NCBI GenBank assembly: GCA_902771595.1
Contig: CACXXH010000001.1
Location: 1-36,035 of the forward strand
Direction: 5' to 3'
Source: Fibrobacter succinogenes
Lineage (GTDB): Bacteria > Fibrobacterota > Fibrobacteria > Fibrobacterales > Fibrobacteraceae
Length of the DNA: 36,035 nt
The notes beneath the pieces are model-generated. The model was not told the DNA's origin. It worked only from the letters and a program-made list of their open reading frames with translations, and did no database searches. Both the position numbers and the translations under genes were made by a program. Positions within the stretch are counted from its first letter, which is position 1. The number at the start of each line of letters is the position of its first letter. This document shows positions 1 through 9,159 of the stretch, in pieces.

Positions 1-70
1 CAGCCTGCTTCACGGCGCATTCCACACCGCGACCGAGGTTACCGTAACCGAGAATAGCAATCTTTGCCAT
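1..70 (-). CDS. ddh: meso-diaminopimelate D-dehydrogenase, N-terminal fragment
   Basis: Only the first 23 codons are in the window; the gene runs off the left edge. They encode a Rossmann nucleotide-binding start, AILGYGNLGRGVE, with the GxGxxG pattern in the form typical of meso-DAP dehydrogenases (IVGYGNLGRGVE). The enzyme would make meso-diaminopimelate from tetrahydrodipicolinate by NADPH-dependent reductive amination, for lysine and peptidoglycan. The start at 70 is supported by AAGGA a few bases upstream on the coding strand. The dapA gene at 11405 belongs to the same pathway but is not adjacent. Another short-form NAD(P)-binding oxidoreductase cannot be excluded from 23 residues. Confidence 0.72.
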   Translation of the reverse strand, partial: MAKIAILGYGNLGRGVECAVKQA

Positions 71-198
71 AACAATATCCTTGTTAAAATTTTTTGCGGG
101 ATAAATTATAGAAAAGCCGAAAAAGCCCTGTCAAAAAAGGCATGAAAAAAATTTGCCATATGCCCCTCAGAAACAGGGTGCAAATGGTCTGCAGAAAC

Positions 199-205
199 TA
201 TATTT
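199..205 (+). promoter_or_regulatory. -10-like box TATATTT of topB, leaderless geometry
   Basis: TATATTT ends 8 nt before the ATG at 214, and no Shine-Dalgarno sequence precedes that ATG. The same box with the same 8-nt gap occurs before dapA, surE and the SpoU methyltransferase in this window, so transcription probably begins at or next to the start codon. This is inferred from spacing only. Confidence 0.5.
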
Positions 206-213
206 TCCTTGCA

Positions 214-3051
214 ATGATTCTCCTTGTCGCCGAAAAACCCTCTGTTGCAAACCAGCACTACCGCCCGATGCTCGAGCGGATCGAGGGAGAGAAGTTCACG
301 CAGGGCGACGGATGCCTTATCGGCAAGAACCACTGCATCACCTGGTGCGTGGGCCACCTGATTACGCTCGCGCCGCTCGACGCCTACCCCGGTTACGAGG
401 GCGGCTGGAGGCTTTCGAACCTCCCGCTGTTGCCCGAAAAATTCCGCCTCATGGAAATCGAGAGCACCAAGAAGCAACTGAACGTTGTGCGCCAGATGAT
501 GGAACAAGCCGACGTGCTCGTGAACGGCGCGGACGCCGGCCGCGAAGGAAACCTGATCTTTGACCTGGTACTCGACTTCACGCCATCGTTCAAGCAGAAG
601 ACCATCAAGCGCCTCTGGGTGAACAGCTACGTGGCAAAGGACCTGGACAAGGCGTGGAAAAACCTGGAAGACGCTACGCAGCGCGTGAACCTGAGCTATG
701 CCGCCCGCCTGCGCCAGCGTGCCGACTGGATGGTGGGGCTGAACGCCACGCGCGCCTACACGCTCACCGCAGGGCGCGGGAAGATGATTTCGGTGGGCCG
801 CGTACAGACGCCGACACTCAACCTGGTCGTGGAACGCGACACTATCGTAGAGCAGTTCAAGGAACTGTTCTACTACAGCGTCGTCGGGACGTGGAAAGGG
901 TTCCAGGCGCAATTGGTCAAGCAAGAAACAGACTCGAAGGATTCGGACAAGAAATCCGAAGGTCTGAAAGTCGCCGTCTTCGAGAAAGAAGCGGAAGCAA
1001 ACGCGGTCGTGGAGCGCTGCAAGCCGCCCGCACCGGCGACCATCGCGAAAATCGACACGCAGCAGAAGAAGCAGTTCCCGCAAAAGCCCTTCGACCTCAC
1101 GGAACTGCAGAAAGAAGGCAACAAGCGTTTCAAGTTCAGCGCCCAGCAGGTTTTGGACTGCGCGCAGAACCTCTACGAAAAGAAACTCCTCACCTACCCG
1201 CGTACCGACTCGCAGTACCTGCCCGACACCATGAAGCAAGAGGCTTACGCGCTCGCCATGCGCCTTGCGACTCCCGAACAGAAGGGCGTAATGCGCAGCG
1301 AAAGCGAGAACTTCGTCTTCATCAACTCGAGCAAGGTGACCGACCACTTCGCCATCATCCCCACGGGAGAAGTCCCGAACGGGCTGCCCGAAATGGAGCA
1401 GAAGATTTACGACCTCGCGAAAGAACGCTTTGTGCAGGCATGGCTCAAGCCGTATGTGTGGAGCGAGATGGAAATTATCCTGAACAGCGCAGCAGGCTCA
1501 CCGACCTTGGATACTTTCCGCCTAAAGCTCAAGCGCAACGAGGATTTGGGATTCCGCGCCATCGTCAAGGAAGAAAAGAAAAAGGCGAGCAAAAAGAAAA
1601 AAGGTGAAGGCGACTCCAGCGAGAGTAGCGCCGCGAACGAAGGCGGCGCAGCGAACGACAGCGACGAAATCACGAACATCGTCGAAGCGTTCCCGGAATG
1701 GAATGTCGGCGACACGGCTCCGTTCGACAGCGTAGAACTGCAGAAGAAAAAGAAGAGCAAGCCCAAGTACTACACCGAAGCCACGCTGCTTGCAGCGATG
1801 AAGACTGCCGGCAAACAAATCGAGAACGAGGAACTCGCCGAAGCCATGAAGGACCGCGGGCTCGGAACGCCAGCCACGCAGGCAGGCATCATCGAGACGC
1901 TCAAGAAGCGCGGGTTCATCGAAGCGCAAAAAAACTACCTGGTCAGTACCGCCCGCGGGCGCGAAGTCATCGCCCTGATGGACGAAAAGGTCAAATCGCC
2001 CGAGATGACCGGCGAATGGGAATACAAACTCTCGCAAGTGGAAAAAGGCACCCTTTCGCCCGTGGAGTTCCGCGACGGCATCGTCAATTATGTGAAGGAA
2101 CTCTTCGAGCACCTGCACCAAAAATACGGAAGCCAGTTCGAACGCGAAACCGTTACCGAGGCCATCAATTGCCCCAAATGCGGGCAACCATTTGAAATCG
2201 CCCCGTGGGGTTACGTGTGCAAGAACGCCGATTGCGGTTTCAAAATGGGCCACACCATCGCGGGCCGCATGCTGAGCCACGGTGAAATGAAGGAACTGCT
2301 CGCGAACAAGGCGCTCGGCCCGATTTCCGGTTTCAAGAGCAAGAAGGGCTCCGAGTTTTCGGCCAAGCTCACGCTCGACAAGGATTTCAATATCAATTTC
2401 GAGTTCGAGAGCGACGGCAAGTTCCACGGGCAAAAGACGGATTACAAGTGCCCGCTCTGCGGCGAACTGCTCGAAGAAAACAAGAACGCGATTTTCTGCA
2501 CGGGCACTACCGAAGGCAGCGACTGCAACTTCACGCTGTTCAAAACCATCGCCGGGCACGTACTCACCGCAGGTGAAATAAAGGAACTTTTCACGAACGG
2601 TCGCACCGCACCCATACAAGGTTTCAAGAGCAAGAAGGGTTCCGAATTTGCGGCCGCCCTCAAGTGGGGCGAAGGTGCCGACAAAGGCCGCGCCGTATTC
2701 GAATTCCAGCACAGGGACCTCCCCTGCCCCATATGCGGCGGCAGCCTGCGTTTCCGCGGCAGTACTAGCCCGCAAAACAGCCAGCAAAGTTCGGCACAAG
2801 GCGGCAAACAAGACGCGTCCGCGGCCTACGTATGCCCGCAATGCAACTACGGCATCCCGCAGGTGTTCTACCAGCGCAAATTCAGCGACGATGAAGTCGA
2901 AAAACTGCTAAAAGAAAAAGCGACTCCCGTGCTGGAACCGTTCAAGAAAAACGAAACCACCTTCCGTGCAGCCCTAGAACTGCGGGAAGGCGGCAAAATA
3001 GCCTTCAACAAATTAACCGTCGAAGTCATCGAAAGTCCGCGCGGCAATTAA
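214..3051 (+). CDS. topB: DNA topoisomerase III (type IA)
   Basis: Type IA topoisomerase of 945 aa that passes one DNA strand through a transient break to resolve recombination and replication intermediates. The N-terminal TOPRIM domain starts MILLVAEKPSVA and has the acidic motif DAGREG at residues 107-112. The catalytic tyrosine is Y328 in LLTYPRTDS, the same number as in E. coli TopB. The type IA motif DRGLGTPATQAGIIE follows at about 547. A Lys/Ser/Ala-rich low-complexity insert lies at about 452-490. The C-terminus carries three zinc-ribbon-like Cys modules starting at C653, C746 and C838, the first two each followed by a repeat containing GFKSKKGSEF. The frame stays open upstream to 142, but family alignment and the promoter box at 199 favour 214. 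It is longer than the E. coli enzyme because of the C-terminal modules. Confidence 0.93.
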   Translation: MILLVAEKPSVANQHYRPMLERIEGEKFTQGDGCLIGKNHCITWCVGHLITLAPLDAYPGYEGGWRLSNLPLLPEKFRLMEIESTKKQLNVVRQMMEQADVLVNGADAGREGNLIFDLVLDFTPSFKQKTIKRLWVNSYVAKDLDKAWKNLEDATQRVNLSYAARLRQRADWMVGLNATRAYTLTAGRGKMISVGRVQTPTLNLVVERDTIVEQFKELFYYSVVGTWKGFQAQLVKQETDSKDSDKKSEGLKVAVFEKEAEANAVVERCKPPAPATIAKIDTQQKKQFPQKPFDLTELQKEGNKRFKFSAQQVLDCAQNLYEKKLLTYPRTDSQYLPDTMKQEAYALAMRLATPEQKGVMRSESENFVFINSSKVTDHFAIIPTGEVPNGLPEMEQKIYDLAKERFVQAWLKPYVWSEMEIILNSAAGSPTLDTFRLKLKRNEDLGFRAIVKEEKKKASKKKKGEGDSSESSAANEGGAANDSDEITNIVEAFPEWNVGDTAPFDSVELQKKKKSKPKYYTEATLLAAMKTAGKQIENEELAEAMKDRGLGTPATQAGIIETLKKRGFIEAQKNYLVSTARGREVIALMDEKVKSPEMTGEWEYKLSQVEKGTLSPVEFRDGIVNYVKELFEHLHQKYGSQFERETVTEAINCPKCGQPFEIAPWGYVCKNADCGFKMGHTIAGRMLSHGEMKELLANKALGPISGFKSKKGSEFSAKLTLDKDFNINFEFESDGKFHGQKTDYKCPLCGELLEENKNAIFCTGTTEGSDCNFTLFKTIAGHVLTAGEIKELFTNGRTAPIQGFKSKKGSEFAAALKWGEGADKGRAVFEFQHRDLPCPICGGSLRFRGSTSPQNSQQSSAQGGKQDASAAYVCPQCNYGIPQVFYQRKFSDDEVEKLLKEKATPVLEPFKKNETTFRAALELREGGKIAFNKLTVEVIESPRGN

Positions 3052-3100
3052 TTGTGATGAGTTAACAACGGCAATTAACAGCGGCAACAAACCGCAGCAA

Positions 3101-4510
3101 TCAGCCGAAGATTTTTGCGTACAGCCCGGGCGCGAACTTCTCGACATAGCCCATCACGAGGATGAACACGATTACCGCGGGCAGAATCCACTTGAAATAG
3201 AAGCAAAGGACCGGATTCGTGGGGAAATTGAAGCCCTTGCCCAAATTCGCCTCGGCAAGGAAGTTCTTCTGCTTCCAGCCAAAGTTGTGGTTGCAGAAAA
3301 GAACGAACACGAGCGCACCCAGCGGCAACAATGTATTGGACACGAGGAAGTCTTCCAGGTCAAGCACGCAGCTGCCCGCACCGAAAGGCTCGAAACCCGA
3401 AAGCACGTTGAATCCGAGCGCACACGGGAACGAGAGCAACACGATGGCGACAAAGTTCCAGCGCACCGCACTGCTGCGTTCTACCCCGTGGGCATCAATC
3501 CAGTAGGCGATGATGTTTTCGAAAACGGCGACCAGCGTTGAGAGGGCCGCAAACGAAAGGAACAGGAAGAACGCCGCACCGCAAAGACGGCCCGCAGGCA
3601 TCTGCGCAAACACGTTCGGGAGCGTTGCGAAAATAAGGCCGGGACCGGCGCCGGGTTCGACTCCGAAGGCAAAACAACTCGGGATAATGATGAGCCCAGC
3701 AAGGAGCGCCACCGCCGTATCCAAAAGGCAGATATGCGCCGCTTCCTTCGGGAGGCTATGCGTCTTGCCGATGTAGCTTCCGAAAATGGTCATGGAGCCG
3801 ATGCCGAGGCTGAGCGTAAAGAACGACTGCCCGAGCGCCGCAAACAGCACCTTCCCAATTCCCGCTTCCTTCAGTTTCGCGAAGTCGGGCTTGAGGTAGA
3901 ATTCCAGGCCATCGCCCGCACCCGGGAGCGTAAGCACGCGCACCGCGAGCAGGAGCATGATGAACAGGAGTGCGACCATCATAATCTTGGTCACCCTTTC
4001 CACGCCGCGCTTCACGCCAAGCGCAACAATAGAAAGTCCGAGGAACACCGCGACGATCATCCAGAAGCAAAGGAGAGGGCCGTTCCCAAGCATGTCGCCA
4101 AAGGCGGCACCCACCTGTTCGGGAGTCATTCCCATGAGATCGCCCATGGTGACCATGCGGTAGAAATAATAGAGCATCCAGCCCGTGACCGTCGTGTAGA
4201 ACATCATGAGCAGGTAGTTGCCCGCAATCATCGGGATGCCCGCAAAATGCCACTTGTGGCCCGGCTTCTCGAGAACATTGAAGGCCCTGCCCACGCCACG
4301 CCGCGAAGCGCGACCCACGGTAAATTCCATTACCAGAATCGGGAAGCCGAACACCAGCAGGAACAGCAGATAAATCAAGATGAACGCGGCACCGCCGTAC
4401 TGACCCGTGATAAACGGGAATCGCCAAACATTGCCAAGTCCGATGGCACAACCCGCCGCGACCAGGATGAATCCTAGGCGCGAACCGAATCCTTCGCGTT
4501 TTTCATCCAT
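3101..4510 (-). CDS. Sodium-dependent symporter of the NSS (SNF/LeuT) family
   Basis: Integral inner-membrane protein of 469 aa with about 11-12 hydrophobic segments. The N-terminal GFGSRLGFILVAAGCAIGLG followed by NVWRFPF, then GGAAFILIYL, is the diagnostic first helix and loop of Na+:neurotransmitter/amino-acid symporters (LeuT, Tyt1, MhsT). It most likely imports an amino acid with Na+; the substrate cannot be read from sequence. The length is normal for bacterial members. Its ATG overlaps by one base the TAA of the upstream lipoprotein gene (coding-strand TAATG), so translation is probably coupled and the two genes share a transcript. It converges with topB across a 49-bp gap with no clear terminator. 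Confidence 0.92.
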   Translation of the reverse strand: MDEKREGFGSRLGFILVAAGCAIGLGNVWRFPFITGQYGGAAFILIYLLFLLVFGFPILVMEFTVGRASRRGVGRAFNVLEKPGHKWHFAGIPMIAGNYLLMMFYTTVTGWMLYYFYRMVTMGDLMGMTPEQVGAAFGDMLGNGPLLCFWMIVAVFLGLSIVALGVKRGVERVTKIMMVALLFIMLLLAVRVLTLPGAGDGLEFYLKPDFAKLKEAGIGKVLFAALGQSFFTLSLGIGSMTIFGSYIGKTHSLPKEAAHICLLDTAVALLAGLIIIPSCFAFGVEPGAGPGLIFATLPNVFAQMPAGRLCGAAFFLFLSFAALSTLVAVFENIIAYWIDAHGVERSSAVRWNFVAIVLLSFPCALGFNVLSGFEPFGAGSCVLDLEDFLVSNTLLPLGALVFVLFCNHNFGWKQKNFLAEANLGKGFNFPTNPVLCFYFKWILPAVIVFILVMGYVEKFAPGLYAKIFG

Positions 4511-5544
4511 TACGAGTTCCCGTCAAGATAAGCGTATTCTCCGTACAGGCCATTCACCGGATAATAGACACGGCTGCCGTCTTCAGCAATCACGATGGCA
4601 AGGCCCTGAGCAAAGCCGCACCACTTTTTGAGGCTTTCGTAAGCCTTGAAGTCCACGGCCAGTTTGGTGCAGTAGGCTGTCAGAGGCGCCACCACCATGT
4701 CATGCGAAATCATGATACCGATACGGTACTCCGGCGGGAAGGCCGGAAGAATGTGCTGCGTCAACAAGGCAACGCTCGCTTCCGTAAGGTCATTGAACGC
4801 ATCCGTATATTCACCCTTGTACATCCAGCTGGCAAACACCTTGAGCTGGTTCGTTCCAAAGTCCTCTTCAGCATGGAGCGCAAGCAGCGAATCGTTCTTC
4901 ACATATCCGCCTCCCGCAAGCTTGGGCACGATGGTGCTTACGAACTGCGTCGTGTCGCCCCCGCGGCCCCCATAGATGAACAATGCCGTTTGGCGGGTAC
5001 GCACAAAATCAGAGTGCGCATAGAAAATCGGCTCCATCATATTAACCGTAGCGATAGCCGCACCAAGGGATGCGCTCTGGTCCTTGCCCGTATCATGGAG
5101 TTGGGTTTCACGACCGGTACCGCTACCGCGACGCGCATGACGCAACACAAAAATCACGCGATCGGTGGGCTTGAGACTTGCCAGCAAGTCGACTACGGGG
5201 ATAAGTTCCCCATTTGCAGAACTAGCCTCGACAAAGGCGGCATCCTTCGCAATTTCTTCTTCAAGAGTGCCGGCCTGGTAACCATCATTCGAGGCAGAGG
5301 AACCCGGAATCGTAACACTGCTTGTGGGCTGGATTGCGCCTGACGAAGACGACACCTCGGGTCCCACCTGCGACGCGGGAACAGTCGAAGATGTCGGAAC
5401 TGTAGAACTCAAGCTCGGGTTATCAGCACTTGATTCAGGAGTTATCGGCGACAAACTGTTCGAATTTCCATTGTCACAGGCTGAAAAGAAAATGGCGGCT
5501 GCTATAGCAAAGCCGGGAATAATTCTCTGGAACGATTTTTTCAT
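4510..5544 (-). CDS. Histidine-phosphatase-superfamily lipoprotein
   Basis: Secreted lipoprotein of 344 aa. A hydrophobic signal ends in FFSAC, with lipidated C23, followed by a Ser/Thr/Pro-rich linker to about residue 88. The C-terminal domain matches the histidine phosphatase (phosphoglycerate-mutase-like) fold: LRHARRG at 134-140, where H136 is the presumed phospho-acceptor; RTRQTA at 182-187; and a second catalytic His, H281, in ISHDMV. The third position of the usual RHG motif is Ala, common in divergent members. The substrate is unknown; an extracytoplasmic phosphate ester is a guess. It is the first gene of a two-gene unit and its stop overlaps the start of the NSS transporter. Its promoter region is shared divergently with sufB. 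Confidence 0.82.
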   Translation of the reverse strand: MKKSFQRIIPGFAIAAAIFFSACDNGNSNSLSPITPESSADNPSLSSTVPTSSTVPASQVGPEVSSSSGAIQPTSSVTIPGSSASNDGYQAGTLEEEIAKDAAFVEASSANGELIPVVDLLASLKPTDRVIFVLRHARRGSGTGRETQLHDTGKDQSASLGAAIATVNMMEPIFYAHSDFVRTRQTALFIYGGRGGDTTQFVSTIVPKLAGGGYVKNDSLLALHAEEDFGTNQLKVFASWMYKGEYTDAFNDLTEASVALLTQHILPAFPPEYRIGIMISHDMVVAPLTAYCTKLAVDFKAYESLKKWCGFAQGLAIVIAEDGSRVYYPVNGLYGEYAYLDGNS

Positions 5545-5570
5545 AATGTTATATCCGTGGTTTTTCTTTA

Positions 5571-5577
5571 AAATATA
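5571..5577 (-). promoter_or_regulatory. -10-like box for the phosphatase-symporter unit
   Basis: On the minus strand this reads TATATTT, 26 nt before the ATG at 5544. It lies 9 bp from an oppositely oriented TATATTT serving sufB, so the 80-bp gap holds two back-to-back promoters. Assigned by similarity to the other boxes in the window. Confidence 0.4.
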
Positions 5578-5586
5578 AAAGTTTTT

Positions 5587-5593
5587 TATATTT
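5587..5593 (+). promoter_or_regulatory. -10-like box of sufB (TATATTTG)
   Basis: TATATTTG matches the Bacteroidota-type -7 consensus TAnnTTTG. It is 31 nt before the sufB ATG, leaving room for a short leader with an AAAAGGC ribosome-binding sequence. Confidence 0.45.
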
Positions 5594-5624
5594 GTGCCGC
5601 AATCGAAATATCAAAAAGGCAAAA

Positions 5625-7040
5625 ATGAGCGAAAACTATAAATACGGATTCGTGACGGATATCGAAAACGTGGCTTTTGAAAAGGGCCTTAACGAAGATA
5701 TCATCCGCAGGGCGTCCAAGCTTCGCGGCGAACCGCAATTTATGCTCGATTTTCGCCTGAAGGCTTACGAGAAGCTCAAGACCATGGAGCAGCCGAACTG
5801 GGGCGAACTGAGTTTTGCACCGGTCGACCTGCAGGACATCGTCTACTACTCCGCCCCGAAGACCAAGAAGAGCCACGAAAAGATTGAAGACGTGGACCCG
5901 GAACTCTTGGCCACCTTCGAAAAGCTCGGCATCCCGCTCGACGAACAGAAGCGCCTTGCCAACGTGGCCGTGGACGCCGTCTTTGACTCGGTGAGCATCT
6001 ATACGAGCCACAAGAAGAAGCTCATGGAGATGGGCATCCTGTTCTGCTCCATCAGCGACGCCATCAAGGAATACCCCGAACTCATCGAGGAATACCTGGG
6101 ATCGGTGGTCCCGTCCGGCGACAACTATTTTGCGGCACTCAACAGTGCGGTCTTCGGCGACGGAAGTTTCGTGTACATTCCGCCCGGAGTCAAGTGCCCG
6201 ATGGACCTTTCCACCTACTTCCGCATCAACAACAAAGAAGCAGGCCAGTTCGAGCGCACCCTGATTATCGCCGACGAAGGCGCCAGCGTGAGCTACATGG
6301 AAGGCTGCACCGCACCGGAATTCAGCAGCAAGCAGCTGCACAGCGCCATCGTGGAACTGGTGGCAAAAGACAATGCCAGCATCAAGTACTCCACCGTGCA
6401 GAACTGGTACGCAGGCGACCGCGAAACGGGAGCCGGCGGCGTGTACAACTTCGTGACCAAGCGCGGCAAGTGCGCGGGCAAGAACAGCCGCATCAGCTGG
6501 ACGCAGGTCGAGACGGGCTCCGCCATCACGTGGAAGTACCCGAGCTGCGTGTTGCTGGGCGACAATTCCGTCGGAGAATTTTACAGCGTGGCCCTCACGA
6601 ACGGGCACATGCAGGCCGATACCGGCACCAAGATGATCCACATCGGCAAGAACACCAAGAGCACGATTATCTCCAAGGGTATCAGCGCGGACTACAGCAG
6701 CAACGCCTACCGCGGCGAAGTGAGCATCCGCAAGTCGGCCACGGGAGCCCGCAACTACACGCAGTGCGACAGCATGCTCGTAGGCGACAAGAGCGCGGCT
6801 CATACCTTCCCGTACATTACGGTTGCAAATGCGAACTCCACCACCGAGCACGAAGCGACCACCAGCCGAATCAGCGAAGACCAGCTTTTCTACTTCGAAA
6901 GCCGCGGAATCAAGCGCGAAGACGCCATCCAGGCGATGGTCGGTGGATTCTGCAAGGACGTGTTCAAGGAACTGCCCGGCGAATTCGCAACCGAAGCAAG
7001 GCAATTGCTGACGCTCAAGCTCGAACACAGTGTCGGGTAA
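5625..7040 (+). CDS. sufB: Fe-S cluster assembly scaffold SufB
   Basis: SufB of 471 aa, the scaffold subunit of the cytoplasmic SufBCD complex that builds iron-sulfur clusters with the ATPase SufC. The C-terminal beta-helix core is very close to E. coli Suf[12 protein letters not shown], where C381 matches the sulfur-accepting C405; [24 protein letters not shown]; and the ending LEHSVG. The frame is open 11 codons further upstream, but ATG 5625 has AAAAGGC before it and gives the normal N-terminus. It is unusual that neither sufC nor sufD is adjacent: upstream is a divergent lipoprotein gene and downstream an aldehyde dehydrogenase, so its partners must be encoded elsewhere. Confidence 0.95.
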   Translation: MSENYKYGFVTDIENVAFEKGLNEDIIRRASKLRGEPQFMLDFRLKAYEKLKTMEQPNWGELSFAPVDLQDIVYYSAPKTKKSHEKIEDVDPELLATFEKLGIPLDEQKRLANVAVDAVFDSVSIYTSHKKKLMEMGILFCSISDAIKEYPELIEEYLGSVVPSGDNYFAALNSAVFGDGSFVYIPPGVKCPMDLSTYFRINNKEAGQFERTLIIADEGASVSYMEGCTAPEFSSKQLHSAIVELVAKDNASIKYSTVQNWYAGDRETGAGGVYNFVTKRGKCAGKNSRISWTQVETGSAITWKYPSCVLLGDNSVGEFYSVALTNGHMQADTGTKMIHIGKNTKSTIISKGISADYSSNAYRGEVSIRKSATGARNYTQCDSMLVGDKSAAHTFPYITVANANSTTEHEATTSRISEDQLFYFESRGIKREDAIQAMVGGFCKDVFKELPGEFATEARQLLTLKLEHSVG

Positions 7041-7046
7041 AAGAGA

Positions 7047-7067
7047 GACGCGGACAAGAACCGCGTC
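7047..7067 (+). terminator. Possible weak terminator after sufB
   Basis: A perfect 7-bp stem, GACGCGG/CCGCGTC, with a 7-nt loop begins 6 nt after the sufB stop. It is followed by ATTATTGTATCTTT rather than a clean T run, so termination would be weak. The same T-rich stretch contains a -10-like TATCTTT for the next gene. Confidence 0.45.
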
Positions 7068-7086
7068 ATTATTGTATCTTTCAAGC

Positions 7087-8526
7087 ATGAACGTCGAGGA
7101 ATTAAACAGTTTATTCGAAGCGCAAGGCAAAAAACGCTGGACAATCGCAAACACGACCGCAGCCGAACGCATCGCAAAGTTGCAAAAAATCCGCAAGGCA
7201 ATCGTCGCACGCCAACAGGAATTCTACGACGCCGTCTGGGCTGACTTCCACAAATCCAAGATGGAAGCCTGGCTGAGCGAAATATTCCCGACCCTCGAAG
7301 AAATCGACTACGCCATAAACAACCTTCCAGAATGGATGGAAGACAAGTCCGCCAGTTGGACGTTCTACTTTCCGACGAACAAATGCTGTAGCCATTTCGA
7401 GCCGATGGGCCGCGTTCTCATCATGTCGCCCTGGAACTACCCGCTCCTGCTATCTATCTCGCCCATCGTCGCGGCGATCGCAGCCGGAAACGTAGTCATC
7501 GCGAAGCCGAGCAACAAGACCCCTCACGTGGGAGCTTTCCTGAATTCGCTTTTCGAAAGCATCTTCGAAGAAGACGAACTCGCCGTCATCCTCGGTACAG
7601 GCGTCACCCTCGGAGAAGAGCTACTGGCTCTGCCTTTCGACCACATGTTCTTCACCGGCAGCCCGAAAATCGGGGCCCACGTTGCCGAAAGCGCCGCCAA
7701 GGTCCATGCGGGCGTCACGCTGGAACTGGGCGGCAAATCGCCCGCAATCATACTGAACAAAGTAAACATCAAGGATGCTGCTCAAAAATTGGCCTGGGGT
7801 AAATGCCTGAATGCAGGCCAAACATGCGTCGCACCGGACTACGCACTCTGCCCGCGTGACCTCGTGAACGAACTCGCAAACGGAATCGCAGACAACATAA
7901 AGAGGATGTACGGAGAATCCGAAGAGGAGCGCAAGTCGTGTGAATATTTCGTACACACCATCCGGAGTGAAGCGGTCCGGCACCACAAGGTTATCGTAGA
8001 AGACGCCCTTGCCAACGGCGCCACCGCAATCATAGGCGGGACATTCACAGAGAGCGACATAGAAGCCCGCTACACGCCCGCAACCGTACTTACCGGCGTC
8101 AAGCCCGACATGCTCATCATGCAGTCCGAAATCTTCGGGCCCATCCTCCCGATTATCGCATACGATTCCCTGGACGAAGCGATTGCGTTTATCCAAAGCA
8201 GACCCAAGCCGCTCGCCCTCTACATTTTCGGGAAAGACAAACCAACCATAAACCGCGTCATGTCGAACACTTCATCGGGTTCTACATGCGTGAACCACTG
8301 CATCCTGCAAATCGAGAACCTCTCCGTTCCCTTCGGCGGGGTCGGCATGAGCGGCTCCGGAAATTATCACGGGTACTACGGTTTCAAGACGTTCAGCCAC
8401 GAAAGGAACGTGATGGAACAAGGCTCCTTCGACACGATGCGATTCTTCTACCCGCCCTACCACAAGGCAAGCGACAAGAGCCTCCGAGCGAGACTCCAGC
8501 GACTTGCGAAAAAAATTTTGGGATAA
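7087..8526 (+). CDS. Aldehyde dehydrogenase, class 3-like (NAD(P)+)
   Basis: Soluble NAD(P)-dependent aldehyde dehydrogenase of 479 aa, oxidising aldehydes to carboxylic acids. Visible motifs are MSPWNYPLLL (cofactor-binding start), FTGSPKIG (Rossmann turn), the general base E213 in LELGGKSP and the nucleophile C247 in NAGQTCVAPDY, with the normal 34-residue spacing between them. The NCCSHFEPMGRVLIMSPWNYP style and the late PFGGVGMSGSGNYHGYYGF motif put it near the ALDH3/coniferyl or fatty aldehyde group. The physiological substrate is unknown; lignin-derived or fatty aldehydes are options. ATG 7087 is chosen because the homologous protein begins there; no good Shine-Dalgarno sequence is visible, and TATCTTT lies 5 nt upstream. 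Confidence 0.9.
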   Translation: MNVEELNSLFEAQGKKRWTIANTTAAERIAKLQKIRKAIVARQQEFYDAVWADFHKSKMEAWLSEIFPTLEEIDYAINNLPEWMEDKSASWTFYFPTNKCCSHFEPMGRVLIMSPWNYPLLLSISPIVAAIAAGNVVIAKPSNKTPHVGAFLNSLFESIFEEDELAVILGTGVTLGEELLALPFDHMFFTGSPKIGAHVAESAAKVHAGVTLELGGKSPAIILNKVNIKDAAQKLAWGKCLNAGQTCVAPDYALCPRDLVNELANGIADNIKRMYGESEEERKSCEYFVHTIRSEAVRHHKVIVEDALANGATAIIGGTFTESDIEARYTPATVLTGVKPDMLIMQSEIFGPILPIIAYDSLDEAIAFIQSRPKPLALYIFGKDKPTINRVMSNTSSGSTCVNHCILQIENLSVPFGGVGMSGSGNYHGYYGFKTFSHERNVMEQGSFDTMRFFYPPYHKASDKSLRARLQRLAKKILG

Positions 8527-8566
8527 CAGGGCTCCACGCGCAGACCAGGCTACCGCCGTATCTGCA

Positions 8567-8998
8567 CTAAGGATTCACGTACAGTTTCTTCATCTCGTCG
8601 GTGATGGCCATCGGGCGGCCGCGCTGCAAATCCACGAGCACCCACTGCGTCTCGGATTCAAAAATCACCTTGCCGTCGGATACGCGTTCGAATCGGCATT
8701 TACGAATGCAGGCAACACGCCCATAGGCAGCGACCCACGTGGTTCCACGGATTTCATCGTCCAAAAAAGCCTGGTTCTTGTACTCGATGTGCTGCACATG
8801 AATCATCCAGCCGGCGCCGAGGTTCCTCATAAGCGCCGTCCCGCCTACGGAATCGGAATGCGCAATCGCAATGTCCTGTATCCACTTGACCGACCACACG
8901 TTGTTGAAGTGGTGGTTGTCGTCAATCATCTCGGGTGTCACCTTGAACACCTGCGTAAACTGCATCGGGTTAACCGTTTCTTCCATTGCAAGAGCCAT
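8567..8998 (-). CDS. Acyl-CoA thioesterase, hotdog fold (4HBT/YbgC-like)
   Basis: Short cytoplasmic protein of 143 aa with the single hotdog domain of 4-hydroxybenzoyl-CoA-type thioesterases. The segment MIDDNHHFNNVWSVKWIQD near residue 25 matches the active-site loop and start of the central helix (D-x-N-x-H-x-N-N). The later HIEYKNQAF and CRFERVSDGKVIFE strands also fit. It probably hydrolyses acyl-CoA or acyl-ACP; chain specificity is unknown. ATG 8998 is favoured over upstream in-frame codons because GGAGGA lies 4 nt before it. It converges with the aldehyde dehydrogenase gene across 40 bp with no obvious terminator. Confidence 0.82.
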   Translation of the reverse strand: MALAMEETVNPMQFTQVFKVTPEMIDDNHHFNNVWSVKWIQDIAIAHSDSVGGTALMRNLGAGWMIHVQHIEYKNQAFLDDEIRGTTWVAAYGRVACIRKCRFERVSDGKVIFESETQWVLVDLQRGRPMAITDEMKKLYVNP

Positions 8999-9159
8999 AT
9001 TATCCTCCAGTAGGCACAATCTAGAAAAGTTTCGAGATTCACTTGTCTTTTTCGAAGTAAACGCCGTTCCTGTTTAGACTATTCATTTAATTCCGCTAGC
9101 TTTAACCCGTCACATTTTTTTATATATATATCAAGAACATGATAAAAAAGTGAGAATGT

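Noticed and set aside
71..213. Lysine riboswitch before ddh (or before dapA at 11300-11404)
   Set aside because: The leaders are too short, and in the case of dapA lie inside glgB; no conserved long stem pattern is visible.
106..1347. Minus-strand open frame opposite topB
   Set aside because: Shadow frame; it also covers the ddh-topB promoter region.
5586..7196. Long minus-strand open frame opposite sufB
   Set aside because: It runs antisense to a highly conserved gene, covers both its promoter and the next start, and shows no protein signature.
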